A stretch of DNA of 64,000 bases from Hellea sp965224755 (GCA_965224755.1 OZ245061.1:1612001-1676000), one strand, 5' to 3'. Shown: positions 42,718 through 52,536, numbered from the stretch's first letter. The notes: generated from the sequence alone by a model not told the origin. Program-made: numbers and translations.

Positions 42718-44782
42718 GAGCGATGCCGTAATCCTGCTCGAAAAGATAGAGCAGGTTTCGCGCCGCTTCTCCGCGAGGTGACTTTAACGCAGGATCGGTT
42801 TGGGCGAGAAGCCTTGCATCTTGCACCGCCGTTTCCAAAAGCGATTTATGCTTATCTAAGTCGGCGAGTTTGTAATTGGGCAGCCCGCTTTGTTTGGCTC
42901 CTAATAAATCTCCCGACCCGCGTAATTCCCAGTCTTTCTCGGCAATAAGAAACCCGTCCTCGGTTTGGCGCATGATCTCAAGCCGGGCTTTACCGTTGAC
43001 CGAGAGCGGGCCTTGGTAAAGGAGAATACAGCTCGATTGTTTGTCGCCGCGCCCGACCCGCCCGCGTAATTGATGGAGCTGCGCAAGGCCAAAGCGCTCG
43101 GCATGTTCGATCACAATGACCGTGGCATTAGGGGCGTCGACGCCGACTTCGATGACGGTTGTGGCGACAAGAATATCATAGCTCCCGCGTTTAAACGCCT
43201 GCGACATCGCTTCTTTTTCCTGCGCTGATAGCCGTCCGTGAAGCAGCCCCACACGATCCCCGAATATCGCGGTGAGTTGGCGGTGACGATCTTCGACCGA
43301 AGAGAGGTCAATCAACTCGCTATCCTCGACGAGAGGACAGACCCAATAGACCTGATTGCCAGCTTTAACAGCGCGGCCCACGGCATCAATGATGTCGTCC
43401 AGCCTTTGCATGGGAATAATCCGCGTTTCAATCGGCAGGCGGCCCGCAGGTTTCTCGTCCAGTTTGGAGATATCTAAATCGCCATAAGAGGTGAGGGCGA
43501 GGGTGCGCGGGATGGGCGTAGCTGTCATGACAAGCAGGTCGGGTTTATCACCTTTCTCCGTAAGCTTTAAGCGGTCACGCACGCCGAAACGATGCTGCTC
43601 GTCAATAATAACAAGGCCCAAATCTTTGAACTTAACTTTCTCTTGGAACAAAGCATGGGTGCCGATGACGACATCTATATAGCCTTCGGTCAGGCCTGTC
43701 ATAAGCGCCTCGCGCGGTTTGCCTTTATCCCGGCCCGTGATGACTTCAACAGTAAGGCCAGCCGGGGCAAGAAAAGCCTTTAGGGTCTCGCCATGTTGGC
43801 GGGCGAGGATTTCTGTTGGGGCCATAAGCGCGGTCTGCGCGCCCGCTTCCGCCGCTTGGGCGCAGGCCATAGCGGCGACGAAGGTCTTGCCCGAGCCGAC
43901 ATCACCCTGGAGTAAGCGCGCCACACGGTAGGGCGAGCTCATATCAGCGCTGATCTCTGCAAAAACCCGTGTCTGCGCCCCCGTCGGCTTGAACGGCGCG
44001 CCTTTGAGCACGTCTTTTACATAGTGCCCGTTAGTTTTCAGGCTGCGCCCTTTGGAGCGCCGCGTATTTTCACGCACTAGCGCCATAGCCAGCTGCTTGG
44101 CGAAAAGCTCATCATAGGCCAGCCGTAACCTTGGCGGCGCATTGACTTTGACATCAACGGGATGTTCGGGCGTATGTAGGCGCAAAATAGCTTCATGGAA
44201 ACTCGGCCAATCTTGCTGTTTGAGCATCGCCGCGTCGAGCCATTCAGGCAGGGTTGGCAAGACTTGCAAAGCTCCCATCATGGCTTTGCGGGCGATTTTT
44301 TGTGATAATCCCGCCGAGAGCGGATAGAGCGTCTCGTAAAGCGGTAAATCATCTGCATTTTCAGGCGCGAGGACATAATCGGGATGCGTCATTTGCAGTT
44401 CTGCATTGAAGACTTCGGTTTTGCCGGAGATAATCCGCGAGGCCCCTTCGGGCAGTGTTCGGTTCAAATAATCTGCGCGGGCCTTAAAGAATGTCAGCGT
44501 CATGTCGCCGGTCTCGTCAAAGACGCGAATGCGGTAAGGGCGGCTCTTATGAGTCGGCGGCATATGGCGGCCAACGGTCACAGTGAAGGTGCAAATCTCA
44601 TTGGCTTTTGCCCCTGAAATCTGGGGGCGGTAGCTACGGTCAATCAATCCCGAAGGCGGCGTGAGCAGTAAATCTTTGACGCGCGTGCCCATAGCACGGC
44701 CAAGCGCCTCCGAGACGCGGGGGCCGACGCCCTTAAGCGTGGTCACGTCAGCAAATACCGGGAATAAATCTTGTGGCCGCAT
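42701..44782 (-). CDS. recG: ATP-dependent DNA helicase RecG
   Basis: 693 residues. An N-terminal wedge/OB domain for branched DNA (~1-230), then a superfamily 2 helicase: Walker A LLQGDVGSGKTFVAAMA, DEQHRFGVRDRLKL, TATPIPRTLALTSYGDLD and the C-terminal QLRGRVGRG. It drives fork regression and Holliday-type junction processing. Transcribed divergently from sdhE and convergently with DUF502. Confidence 0.96.
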   Translation of the reverse strand: MRPQDLFPVFADVTTLKGVGPRVSEALGRAMGTRVKDLLLTPPSGLIDRSYRPQISGAKANEICTFTVTVGRHMPPTHKSRPYRIRVFDETGDMTLTFFKARADYLNRTLPEGASRIISGKTEVFNAELQMTHPDYVLAPENADDLPLYETLYPLSAGLSQKIARKAMMGALQVLPTLPEWLDAAMLKQQDWPSFHEAILRLHTPEHPVDVKVNAPPRLRLAYDELFAKQLAMALVRENTRRSKGRSLKTNGHYVKDVLKGAPFKPTGAQTRVFAEISADMSSPYRVARLLQGDVGSGKTFVAAMACAQAAEAGAQTALMAPTEILARQHGETLKAFLAPAGLTVEVITGRDKGKPREALMTGLTEGYIDVVIGTHALFQEKVKFKDLGLVIIDEQHRFGVRDRLKLTEKGDKPDLLVMTATPIPRTLALTSYGDLDISKLDEKPAGRLPIETRIIPMQRLDDIIDAVGRAVKAGNQVYWVCPLVEDSELIDLSSVEDRHRQLTAIFGDRVGLLHGRLSAQEKEAMSQAFKRGSYDILVATTVIEVGVDAPNATVIVIEHAERFGLAQLHQLRGRVGRGDKQSSCILLYQGPLSVNGKARLEIMRQTEDGFLIAEKDWELRGSGDLLGAKQSGLPNYKLADLDKHKSLLETAVQDARLLAQTDPALKSPRGEAARNLLYLFEQDYGIALMKAG

Positions 44783-44856
44783 GGGCGTAATAAATCCTAT
44801 GTTCTCGACATCCGCAAGTGACAGCCGATGCGAATATAGCTAAAGGAGCGGCGATT

Positions 44857-45108
44857 ATGGATATTCGCCGAAAAAGACTGGTTTACCGCGCCAATTATCG
44901 CGGCTTCAAAGAGGCCGACCTCATTCTCGGCGGCTTTGCCAAAGCCTATATCGAAACCCTGACCGAAGACGAAGTCACGATGTTCGAAGAGCTGCTTACA
45001 GCAAAAGACCATGATATTTATGATTGGATAACTGAAACTGCTCCCGTGCCCGCCAATTATGATACGCCGCTGCTTAAACGGCTAAAAGCGTTTAAGCCCA
45101 TTACCTAG
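44857..45108 (+). CDS. sdhE: Succinate dehydrogenase flavinylation factor SdhE
   Basis: An 83-residue YgfY/SDH5 family protein that helps attach FAD covalently to SdhA. The RGFKEADLILGGF segment contains the RGxxEAD functional motif. AAAGGAG lies 7 nt before the ATG at 44857; the frame extends upstream to 44818, but that part lacks family similarity. Lies between recG and mfd, the usual alphaproteobacterial order. Confidence 0.95.
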   Translation: MDIRRKRLVYRANYRGFKEADLILGGFAKAYIETLTEDEVTMFEELLTAKDHDIYDWITETAPVPANYDTPLLKRLKAFKPIT

Positions 45109-45193
45109 GCGTGCCACCCTTCAGGACAGAAATTAAGATATGAAGCAAAATCACATAATATTAGGAAAAAGACAGCAAGGCTGGGACGCTTGT

Positions 45194-45338
45194 CTTCTCC
45201 CCGCTTGCGGGGGGAAGTCCCCGCAGCGAAGCGCAGGGGGATGGGGGGCTGCTAGCCGTATAAACGAAACTCCGCCACTCAAACGAAATTACCCCCCATC
45301 CCCCCTTCGGGGGACTTCCCCCCGCAAGCGGGGAGAAG
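45194..45338. repeat. 145-bp imperfect palindromic element upstream of mfd
   Basis: Left end CTTCTCCCCGCTTGCGGGGG and right end CCCCCGCAAGCGGGGAGAAG are exact reverse complements. The inner arms (GGGATGGGGGGCT versus the reverse of ACCCCCCATCCCCC) continue the pairing with a GC-rich interruption and a ~40-bp centre. It is a MITE/REP-like hairpin in the 277-bp sdhE-mfd gap, with no gene of its own. Confidence 0.85.
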
Positions 45339-45385
45339 AAAACCTTTCTGTGGGTGACCCAACACTAATCGTCTACAGATCGTAA

Positions 45386-48300
45386 GTGCAAATTCAGCTC
45401 AACCGATATGCAAGCCGCGAGCTTGATCTTTTAGCGGCAGGCCTGCCGGAAGGTGCGGACGCGCTTGTTTTTGCAAAAGCCGTAGAGCAGCGCCGGGGCC
45501 GCGCTATGTTCATCGCCCGGGACGATGCCCGCGCTGCGAGTTTTATGGCAGCGTGTCGTTTCTTCGCTCCCGATATTCCCGCCATTAATTTGCCCGCTTG
45601 GGATTGCCTGCCTTATGACCGCGTCTCGCCCAGCCGGGTCATGGCTGCGAGGCGTTCGGCGGCCCTGCATAGCCTATTGATTGCGCCGACGGATAAGCCG
45701 CTCATTATTGTCACGACCATAAGCGCCGCGATGCAAAAAACGCCGCCGCGTGATGTAATCGCCGCCGCAGGATTTCAGGCTCAAACGGGCCAGACCCTGC
45801 GCCGGGAGGTACTGGAAGCTTATCTCTCAAATAATGGCTACGCCCGCGCTTCAACCGTGATGGAACAGGGCGATTTTGCTATTCGCGGCGGCCTGATTGA
45901 TATCTACTCTCCGGCTTTGGATGACCCTATCAGGCTCGACTTCTTTGGCGACGAGCTGGAATCTATCCGCAGTTTTAATGTCGAGTCCCAGCGCAGTATT
46001 GCGACATTGAAAGACGTGCGTCTTGCTCCGGTTAGCGAAGTCTTGATGTCGAATTTGGCCGTCGGGACGTTTCGCAAAAATTATATCGCGGCCTTTGGCG
46101 GCGGGGTCGCTAAAGACCCAATCTATGCCGCTATTGTTGACGGTATCCGCCCGCAAGGCATCGAGCATTATCTTCCACTCTTTTATTCCGAGCTTGAAAC
46201 GGTTTTTGATTTTGCAGGCGCAGATACGCTGATTGCGTTTGACGGCTTGCTAAATGAAGCGCGCGCGGAGCGGCGAGATTTGATTGAGGACTTCTATAGC
46301 TCGCGCAAGGAATACGCTGAAGCCCGCGATACGGGTTCGGGCGACCGCGTAAAATCGTCAGGTGTTTACCGCCCGCTTGAGAGCGAGCGGCTTTATATAG
46401 ATGCGGAGAATTGGGAGGCCATAACCGCGCCGCTGCAAACCCGTGACCATACGGTCTTCCTTCCGCCTGACGTAGAAAACAAGGTCGATTTTGGCGGGCA
46501 AGCTGGGCGCAGTTTTTCTGCCGAACGGCGCACAGAGGGCGCCAATGTCTTCGAAGCGCTGGTTGATTATGTTCGCCATCTCAAAAACGAGAAAAAACGT
46601 ATTTTAATTGCCGGTTGGACGGAAGGTTCCTCCGAGCGGCTTGGCAATGTTCTCGAAGATCATAACCTTATAGCCTCTGAGGAACGGCGCGGGCCGGACG
46701 CTCTAGCTATTGACGCAGGCACGGTACGGCGCACTATCTTGCCGATAGAACAGGGTTTCAGCCTTGGTGATCTTGCCGTCATTTCCGAACAGGATATTCT
46801 TGGCGACCGCTTGGTTAATCGGGGGGGCAAACGCAAAGCCAAGAACTTTATCTCCGAAGCGGCTACTCTGACGCCGGGCGATTTGATTATTCATATTGAT
46901 CATGGTTTGGGGCGATATTTAGGCCTGCAAACGCTGCAAGTCCAAGACGCGCCGCATGATTGTTTGCAGCTGGAATATCACGGCAGCGCCAAGCTTTATC
47001 TGCCGGTCGAGAATATTGAACTGCTCTCGCGCTACGGCTCGGCGGGCGAGGGCGCTGTGCTGGACAGGCTCGGCGGCGTAGCATGGCAATCGCGCAAAGC
47101 CAAAGCCAAACAGCGCCTCAAAGATATGGCGGGCGAGTTGATTGTCATTGCCGCCAAACGCGCCATGCGCAGATGCGAGCCGACTATAATCGAAGAGGGG
47201 CCTTATAACGAATTTTGCGCCCGCTTCCCCTATGCCGAAACCGATGACCAACTCCATGCCATTGAAGATGTTCTCGGCGATCTGAAAAGCGGCAAACCCA
47301 TGGACAGGCTTATTTGCGGGGATGTCGGCTTTGGTAAAACCGAAGTCGCCCTGCGCGCCGCATTTGCCGTTGCCATGAACGGTAAACAAGTCGCGATTGT
47401 CGCCCCGACGACTATTCTCTCGCGCCAGCATTTTAAGACCTTCTCGGAGCGGTTCAGAGGCTGGCCTGTTAAATTGCGCCAGCTTTCCCGCCTTGTCTCT
47501 GCGAAGGATGCCAAAACCGCCAAGGAAGAACTGACCAATGGACAATGCGATATTGTCATCGGGACACATGCGCTTTTAGCTAAATCTCTACAATTCTCAG
47601 ACCTCGGCATGATCATTGTCGATGAGGAACAGCGTTTCGGGGTGCAGCATAAAGAGCGGCTGAAAGCTCTGCGGGCCGACATGCATGTTCTCACACTGAC
47701 GGCGACGCCGATTCCGCGCACATTGCAAATGGCGCTCTCTGGTATTCGCGATTTATCGCTTATCGCCACGCCGCCTGTCGACCGCCTCGCGGTGCGCACT
47801 TATATTTCGCCCTTTGATGAGGTCTCTATTCGTAAAGCTATTTTGCGCGAGCGTTACCGGGGTGGGCAGAGCTTCTTCGTCGCCCCTCGTATTGCCGATA
47901 TTCCGCGCCTTGAAGAGTTCATGCGCGAATCTGTGCCCGAGGTGAAATATGTCATCGCCCATGGCCGGATGGCAGCAGGAGCGCTTGAAGACATTATGAC
48001 CGCCTTTTATGACGGGCAATATGATGTCTTGATCTCAACCTCTATCATTGAAAGCGGCATTGATATTCCGTCCGCTAATACAATCATCATTTACCGCGCG
48101 GACCGTTTTGGTCTGGCCCAACTTTACCAGATGCGGGGCCGGGTAGGGCGTTCAAAAACCCGTGCCTATGCCTATCTGACCATGCCGGATGAGCATATTG
48201 CTACGGCGGGGGCTTTGCAGCGCCTGAAAATATTGCAATCGCTTGATACCCTCGGCGCAGGGTTTAGCCTTGCCAGCCATGATTTGGATATGCGCGGCGG

Positions 48301-48868
48301 GGGTAATCCACTTGGCGAAGAACAGTCAGGCCATATCAAAGACCTTGGCGTCGAGCTTTATCAGCATATGCTGGAAGAAGCGGTTGCTGAACTGCGCAGT
48401 GACGAGAGCGTCAAAGACCAAAGCTGGTCACCGCAAGTCAATGTCGGCGTCGCCATTCTTATCCCGGAGCATTATATCCAAGACCTCAATCTGCGCCTAG
48501 CAACCTATCGCAGGATTGCCGAGGTTGAGGATGATGCAGCGGGTGATGGTTTGGCGGCAGAATTGATTGACCGTTTCGGGTCATTACCGGATGAAGTCGA
48601 TTCTCTTTTAAAAGTAATGAAAATCAAACGCTTATGCCGCGAGGCTCATGTAGAGAAAGTCGATGCCGGGCCCATGGGCGTAGTTTTGACCATCCGCCAT
48701 AAAGACATAGCTGACCCGTCAATAATTCTAAACGCGATTACGCAAAATAGCGGCTGGAGATTACGCCCGGATCAATCAATTTTGGTCAAAGGTGATTTCG
48801 CAACTCCGGCTCAGCGCCTCAAAGGCACTGAACGCGCGGTGAAAGCCCTTATACAAAATTTGGATTAA
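45386..48868 (+). CDS. mfd: Transcription-repair coupling factor Mfd
   Basis: A 1160-residue translocase that removes stalled RNA polymerase at lesions and recruits UvrA. The UvrB-like N-terminal part (~1-340), RNA-polymerase-interacting CarD-like part (~480-550, LIHIDHGLGRYLGLQTLQ) and RecG-like helicase with Walker A LICGDVGFGKTEVALRA (~641-657), DEEQRFGVQHKERL, TATPIPRTLQMALSG and MRGRVGRS are all present, then the TRCF C-terminal domain. The GTG start at 45386 has no strong ribosome site; a 145-bp palindrome lies 48 bp upstream. Confidence 0.96.
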   Translation: MQIQLNRYASRELDLLAAGLPEGADALVFAKAVEQRRGRAMFIARDDARAASFMAACRFFAPDIPAINLPAWDCLPYDRVSPSRVMAARRSAALHSLLIAPTDKPLIIVTTISAAMQKTPPRDVIAAAGFQAQTGQTLRREVLEAYLSNNGYARASTVMEQGDFAIRGGLIDIYSPALDDPIRLDFFGDELESIRSFNVESQRSIATLKDVRLAPVSEVLMSNLAVGTFRKNYIAAFGGGVAKDPIYAAIVDGIRPQGIEHYLPLFYSELETVFDFAGADTLIAFDGLLNEARAERRDLIEDFYSSRKEYAEARDTGSGDRVKSSGVYRPLESERLYIDAENWEAITAPLQTRDHTVFLPPDVENKVDFGGQAGRSFSAERRTEGANVFEALVDYVRHLKNEKKRILIAGWTEGSSERLGNVLEDHNLIASEERRGPDALAIDAGTVRRTILPIEQGFSLGDLAVISEQDILGDRLVNRGGKRKAKNFISEAATLTPGDLIIHIDHGLGRYLGLQTLQVQDAPHDCLQLEYHGSAKLYLPVENIELLSRYGSAGEGAVLDRLGGVAWQSRKAKAKQRLKDMAGELIVIAAKRAMRRCEPTIIEEGPYNEFCARFPYAETDDQLHAIEDVLGDLKSGKPMDRLICGDVGFGKTEVALRAAFAVAMNGKQVAIVAPTTILSRQHFKTFSERFRGWPVKLRQLSRLVSAKDAKTAKEELTNGQCDIVIGTHALLAKSLQFSDLGMIIVDEEQRFGVQHKERLKALRADMHVLTLTATPIPRTLQMALSGIRDLSLIATPPVDRLAVRTYISPFDEVSIRKAILRERYRGGQSFFVAPRIADIPRLEEFMRESVPEVKYVIAHGRMAAGALEDIMTAFYDGQYDVLISTSIIESGIDIPSANTIIIYRADRFGLAQLYQMRGRVGRSKTRAYAYLTMPDEHIATAGALQRLKILQSLDTLGAGFSLASHDLDMRGGGNPLGEEQSGHIKDLGVELYQHMLEEAVAELRSDESVKDQSWSPQVNVGVAILIPEHYIQDLNLRLATYRRIAEVEDDAAGDGLAAELIDRFGSLPDEVDSLLKVMKIKRLCREAHVEKVDAGPMGVVLTIRHKDIADPSIILNAITQNSGWRLRPDQSILVKGDFATPAQRLKGTERAVKALIQNLD

Positions 48869-48891
48869 GTGATAAAGCCGCCCTTTTCTCC

Positions 48892-48997
48892 TGTCATTCC
48901 GCGCTTGACGCGGAAGGTCAAGCCGTTGAGATCAATCTCTCTATTCGGGTGCAACCTCTCGGTCTTCCGGGTTCTGCTGCGCAGCCCCGGAATGACA
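48892..48997. repeat. 106-bp dispersed palindromic element, copy 2
   Basis: Same length, terminal repeats and end sequences as 23160-23265, in the same orientation. It lies in the gap between mfd and the convergent PopA-like gene, where it could fold as a shared hairpin. Confidence 0.85.
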
Positions 48998-49035
48998 GTT
49001 TAAAGAGGGGGGCGCCCTCTTGTAATATTCTGGAG

Positions 49036-50433
49036 TTAGCCGTTGACCGCTTTGATTTGGATGGGTTCGCCTGTCAGTTCAGACATGGCATGGCCAATCA
49101 GGAAATCGCTGCTTTCATGATCCATCATTTCGACAATCGCAGTCTCCAGAGTAATCGTGAAAGGGCCTTGATCCGCATCACCGGATTCGAATGCCGCGCA
49201 ATCTACTATACCCGAAATACGTTTCAATACGTGCGCAATGGATTGCCTATCCTGCGACGGGAAGGCAATCATAAAGACATCATCTTCGATACGGGCTGTA
49301 ATATCTTGCATCCGGACGAGGCTTTTTAGTATGGAGCCAATCTGCGCGGTAGCGGCTTTCAGCTTATCGTCTTCAATTTTGAAATGCGCATTCGGACAGG
49401 TGCGAATGGCCATAAGCGCCATCGGTTCTTTGATAGCTTTGAGATGACGGCAAACGCGGCGGAGGTGGTGGCTGAAGAAAGCTTCATTAAATACGCCCGT
49501 TTCTTTATCGACACAGGCGTCTCCGCCAATCGAGCTAAATTCGCGTTTTAGTTGGTCATGAATGCGGTGATAATTGGCTAGCTCAAGCACACGTCCGCTG
49601 ATTTCTTCTGTATCAGCTTTGGCGGAAATAATATCCCGCGCCCCTTTTTTATAGGCGAGGTCATGATCCGTAAAGGTCTCCGGATCGACAAGGAAAAGTG
49701 TGGGGACATGGAAGAGCTTGGCATTGCGGCGCATGGTTTCTGAAATCGTCAGAGCGGGCTCCGATTGTTCAAGCGCGTTCATCACTACGGCGTCGAATGT
49801 GCGCTCATGCAGGAAATCAAAGGCGCTAAAGGAGGTAAAGGCGGCGACGACTTCGACATTCTTTTTTTGTAGCGCATTAATGATAACCATGAAATCGGGT
49901 GTGGCCTTGCCGATAAAGAGAATACGGAAGGGTTTCCGCAGCGCATCTTCGGAGAGTTGGTAATCTATATTGAAATCTTCATTCAGCGTTTCGATACGGC
50001 GGTGAATTTCCTGTTCCATCTGGCCAAGGCGGATCATGGAACTGACACGGTTGGCGATTTGTGCAATATGAGCGGGCGGGAAGATGACCGAGTCAAAAGC
50101 GGTATGGTCGAAATCGCCGTCGCGGGTCAGCGCGCCGATAAAGGGAACATCCTTGGGCGCGAAATGCTTTTTTAAAGCGCCGACAATAGCAGGGGTTTTC
50201 TCTATATAATCCGAGAATACAAAGAGCACGGCCGCAGGCGGCGCTATGGGTGTGCCTTTTAGCTTATGTCCGTCAAATTCACAAAACCTAGCCTCATAAC
50301 CCTGACTTTTAAGCTCCTCGGCAATATAGCCAGCCTCGTGCATATTATCCGTAGCAATCAACACTTTTTGGCGGATTGGCACAACGGCAAGATCAGAGCT
50401 TGGCAGTGTCGGTGATTCGAGAACAGCATCCAT
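49036..50433 (-). CDS. REC-REC-degenerate GGDEF protein, PleD/PopA-like
   Basis: 465 residues: receiver-like domain 1 (~22-138), receiver-like domain 2 (~168-288) and a GGDEF-type domain (~305-460) entered by DKETGVFNEAFF. The catalytic GG(D/E)EF is replaced by EDDVF (383-387), but the inhibitory c-di-GMP site RxxD is intact as RMQD (374-377), exactly five residues before it, as in PleD. Receiver 2 has Asn (VVMNAL) where the phospho-aspartate is expected. This is the pattern of Caulobacter PopA, a c-di-GMP effector that directs CtrA proteolysis, rather than of a diguanylate cyclase. The match to PopA itself is inference. Confidence 0.8.
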   Translation of the reverse strand: MDAVLESPTLPSSDLAVVPIRQKVLIATDNMHEAGYIAEELKSQGYEARFCEFDGHKLKGTPIAPPAAVLFVFSDYIEKTPAIVGALKKHFAPKDVPFIGALTRDGDFDHTAFDSVIFPPAHIAQIANRVSSMIRLGQMEQEIHRRIETLNEDFNIDYQLSEDALRKPFRILFIGKATPDFMVIINALQKKNVEVVAAFTSFSAFDFLHERTFDAVVMNALEQSEPALTISETMRRNAKLFHVPTLFLVDPETFTDHDLAYKKGARDIISAKADTEEISGRVLELANYHRIHDQLKREFSSIGGDACVDKETGVFNEAFFSHHLRRVCRHLKAIKEPMALMAIRTCPNAHFKIEDDKLKAATAQIGSILKSLVRMQDITARIEDDVFMIAFPSQDRQSIAHVLKRISGIVDCAAFESGDADQGPFTITLETAIVEMMDHESSDFLIGHAMSELTGEPIQIKAVNG

Positions 50434-50456
50434 GGGCGGATTTAGAGCTAAACTCC

Positions 50457-50472
50457 TTACAGAGCAGTTAAC
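50457..50472 (-). promoter_or_regulatory. CtrA-box-like site upstream of the PopA-like gene
   Basis: TTAC-N7-TTAAC matches the Caulobacter CtrA box TTAA-N7-TTAAC at eight of nine positions, 24-39 bp upstream of the start codon. The fit is good, but the box is short and AT-rich. Confidence 0.35.
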
Positions 50473-50481
50473 TATGATGCA

Positions 50482-50520
50482 TAAAAAAGCCTGCCATGTT
50501 GTAAAACAGGCGGGCTTTTA
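50482..50520 (-). terminator. Rho-independent terminator of the M2 peptidase gene
   Basis: AAAAGCCTGCC(A)TGTT pairs with AACAGGCGGGCTTTT (one G-T pair, one bulge), with a T run on the reverse strand, 15 bp after the peptidase stop. Confidence 0.8.
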
Positions 50521-50534
50521 TGATGCTTTAGTGG

Positions 50535-52418
50535 CTACCAACCGCAGCTACGGTCTTTGTTTTGCTCTTCCAGATAGGTCATCAACGGGGCGAAATATTC
50601 TAGGATCGCCGAGCCGTCCATATCGCGCGTGCCGGTAAAGGCTTCAAGCGCGTCTGGCCAAGGCTTGGAGGCTCCCATTTCCATCATCGCGTTAAAGCGC
50701 CGCCCGACCTCTTCATTCTCATAGATTGAGCATTGATGCAGCGGGCCTTCAAATCCGGCCATATCGCAGGCGGCTTTGTGGAACTGGAATTGCAGAATAT
50801 GGGCGAGGAAATAACGCATATAGGGCGTATTGCCGGGAATATGGAATTTCGCGCCCGGATCAAAAGCATTGACCGGACGTTCGCCCGGAGCCCGAAGGCC
50901 CTGATATTTCTCGCGCAGTTCCCACCAACCGGCATTATACTCGGCGGGCGTATATTCACCGGAAAAGACTTTCCAGCGCCATTGATCAACCATCAGGCCG
51001 AAAGGCAGGAAGGCAACCTTATCCATAGCTTGGCGCATGAGCAGGGCGAGGTCGGCATCAGCTCCCGGCACGTCTTTTTCGTCGAGCAGACCGATACGCA
51101 CGAGATATTCCGGCGTGATCGAGAGGGCGATCATATCGCCAATAGCTTCGTGGAAACCGTCATTCGCGCCGGTTTTGTAAAACACAGGTTGGTCTTTATA
51201 GGCGCGCTGATAGAAATTATGGCCAAGTTCATGGTGAATGGTGACAAAGTCTTCGCCGTTAATCTTGGTGCACATTTTGATGCGGATATCATCGCGGTCA
51301 TCAATATCCCAAGCCGAGGCATGGCAGACAACTTCGCGATCTTCAGGTTTAGTGATCAGAGAGCGTGTCCAGAATGTCTCGGGAAGTGGCTCGAAACCCA
51401 AAGAGGTAAAGAATTTCTCGCCGACCTCGACCATTTTCTTTTGGTCATAGCCCTTTGCTTTCAACAGAGGCGTAATATCGACGCCTTCGCCGCCGCCTTT
51501 GGGGGCGACCATATCGTAAATATTACCCCAACTCTGCCCCCACATATTGCCGAGCAGATCTGCGCGGATAGGCGCGTCCAGAGGCGCTACCGCGGCGCCA
51601 TATTTTTCATTCAGCGCCGCGCGCGTGTTGCAATGGAGTTGGTCATAAAGCGGTTTGACCTGTCCCCAGAGACGATCAGCTTCTTTGACGAAGGCCGCGC
51701 CGTCCATATCATATCCGCCGCGCCATAATGCGCCGGCATCGGAATAGCCAAGTTCGTTTGAACCTTCATTGATAATCTCGACCATACGGGCATAGTCATC
51801 TTTCATTGATGGGGAGATTGTTCGCCAGCCTTGCCAAACGGTTTTTAGCTCGTCCGGGTCGCGCGATTCTGCGATAATATCAGAGGCTTCGCCTAAGTTA
51901 ATCGTCTTGCCGTTATGTTCAAACTTTCCCTTACCATAGGCAGAATTCAGCTTAGTCATAATCTCGGAAAGCTCTTGCGCCGCGCCTTCTTTCTCCGGAG
52001 CGGGGAATTCACTGCCACGTTTCAGGCCGTCCATCTTGCGGCGCATATCGGCGGGCAGGGTCAGGCCGTTAAACCGCTTCGCTCCATTGGCGAGGCGCGT
52101 GGCCATTTCAGCCCCTTCGGCTCCGATTTTAGAGGCGAGCCAATCGGTATCTTCGGTGATGAAATTGGCATTGATCCAATAGATACGCGCGCCCATTGCA
52201 TTGATCTCGACAATATCGGTTTCGGCTTCTTCCAAAAACTCTTTGGCTTCTTGTAATGTAGCCGGGCCTTTGGGCTGTTCTTTGGTCGCCGCCGCTGTCA
52301 AAGTCTCGACGGTCTTTGTCGGCTTGGGCGGCTGCGTAGCCTCTGTGCTAGCTTTTGGTTGACAGGCGGCCAGGCCTAGAATGGCGACGCTCGCGGCAGA
52401 AAGTAATAATGTGCGCAT
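50535..52418 (-). CDS. Lipoprotein peptidyl-dipeptidase, M2 (angiotensin-converting-enzyme-like) family
   Basis: 627 residues. Lipoprotein signal ending GLAAC (C19), then a helical M2 metallopeptidase. Zinc site HHELGH: H396, E397 and H400, third ligand E424 in GFHEAIGDM. The C-terminal half has NTPYMRYFLAHILQFQFHKA and GEYTPAEYNAGWWELREKY, typical of ACE-like enzymes. It removes dipeptides from peptide C-termini, probably in the periplasm anchored to a membrane. Single gene, divergent from hemH, with its own terminator. Confidence 0.92.
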   Translation of the reverse strand: MRTLLLSAASVAILGLAACQPKASTEATQPPKPTKTVETLTAAATKEQPKGPATLQEAKEFLEEAETDIVEINAMGARIYWINANFITEDTDWLASKIGAEGAEMATRLANGAKRFNGLTLPADMRRKMDGLKRGSEFPAPEKEGAAQELSEIMTKLNSAYGKGKFEHNGKTINLGEASDIIAESRDPDELKTVWQGWRTISPSMKDDYARMVEIINEGSNELGYSDAGALWRGGYDMDGAAFVKEADRLWGQVKPLYDQLHCNTRAALNEKYGAAVAPLDAPIRADLLGNMWGQSWGNIYDMVAPKGGGEGVDITPLLKAKGYDQKKMVEVGEKFFTSLGFEPLPETFWTRSLITKPEDREVVCHASAWDIDDRDDIRIKMCTKINGEDFVTIHHELGHNFYQRAYKDQPVFYKTGANDGFHEAIGDMIALSITPEYLVRIGLLDEKDVPGADADLALLMRQAMDKVAFLPFGLMVDQWRWKVFSGEYTPAEYNAGWWELREKYQGLRAPGERPVNAFDPGAKFHIPGNTPYMRYFLAHILQFQFHKAACDMAGFEGPLHQCSIYENEEVGRRFNAMMEMGASKPWPDALEAFTGTRDMDGSAILEYFAPLMTYLEEQNKDRSCGW

Positions 52419-52536
52419 TTTGTCCTCTTTTATATTCCCGAATATATCCTATTCGTAAGCACACAGAGCTTGCGGTCAAGATGCAGCGGCATTAGACGCG
52501 CATAATTTCCGGCCATTGCGGCGAAAAGGACACACA

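Noticed and set aside
45140..45385. 81-codon open frame before mfd
   Set aside because: Runs through the palindromic element and ends at the mfd start; no coding character.
50733..51728. 331-codon open frame on the + strand
   Set aside because: Lies wholly antisense to the M2 peptidase gene, whose zinc motif and family match are clear; no ribosome site and no domain in the antisense product.
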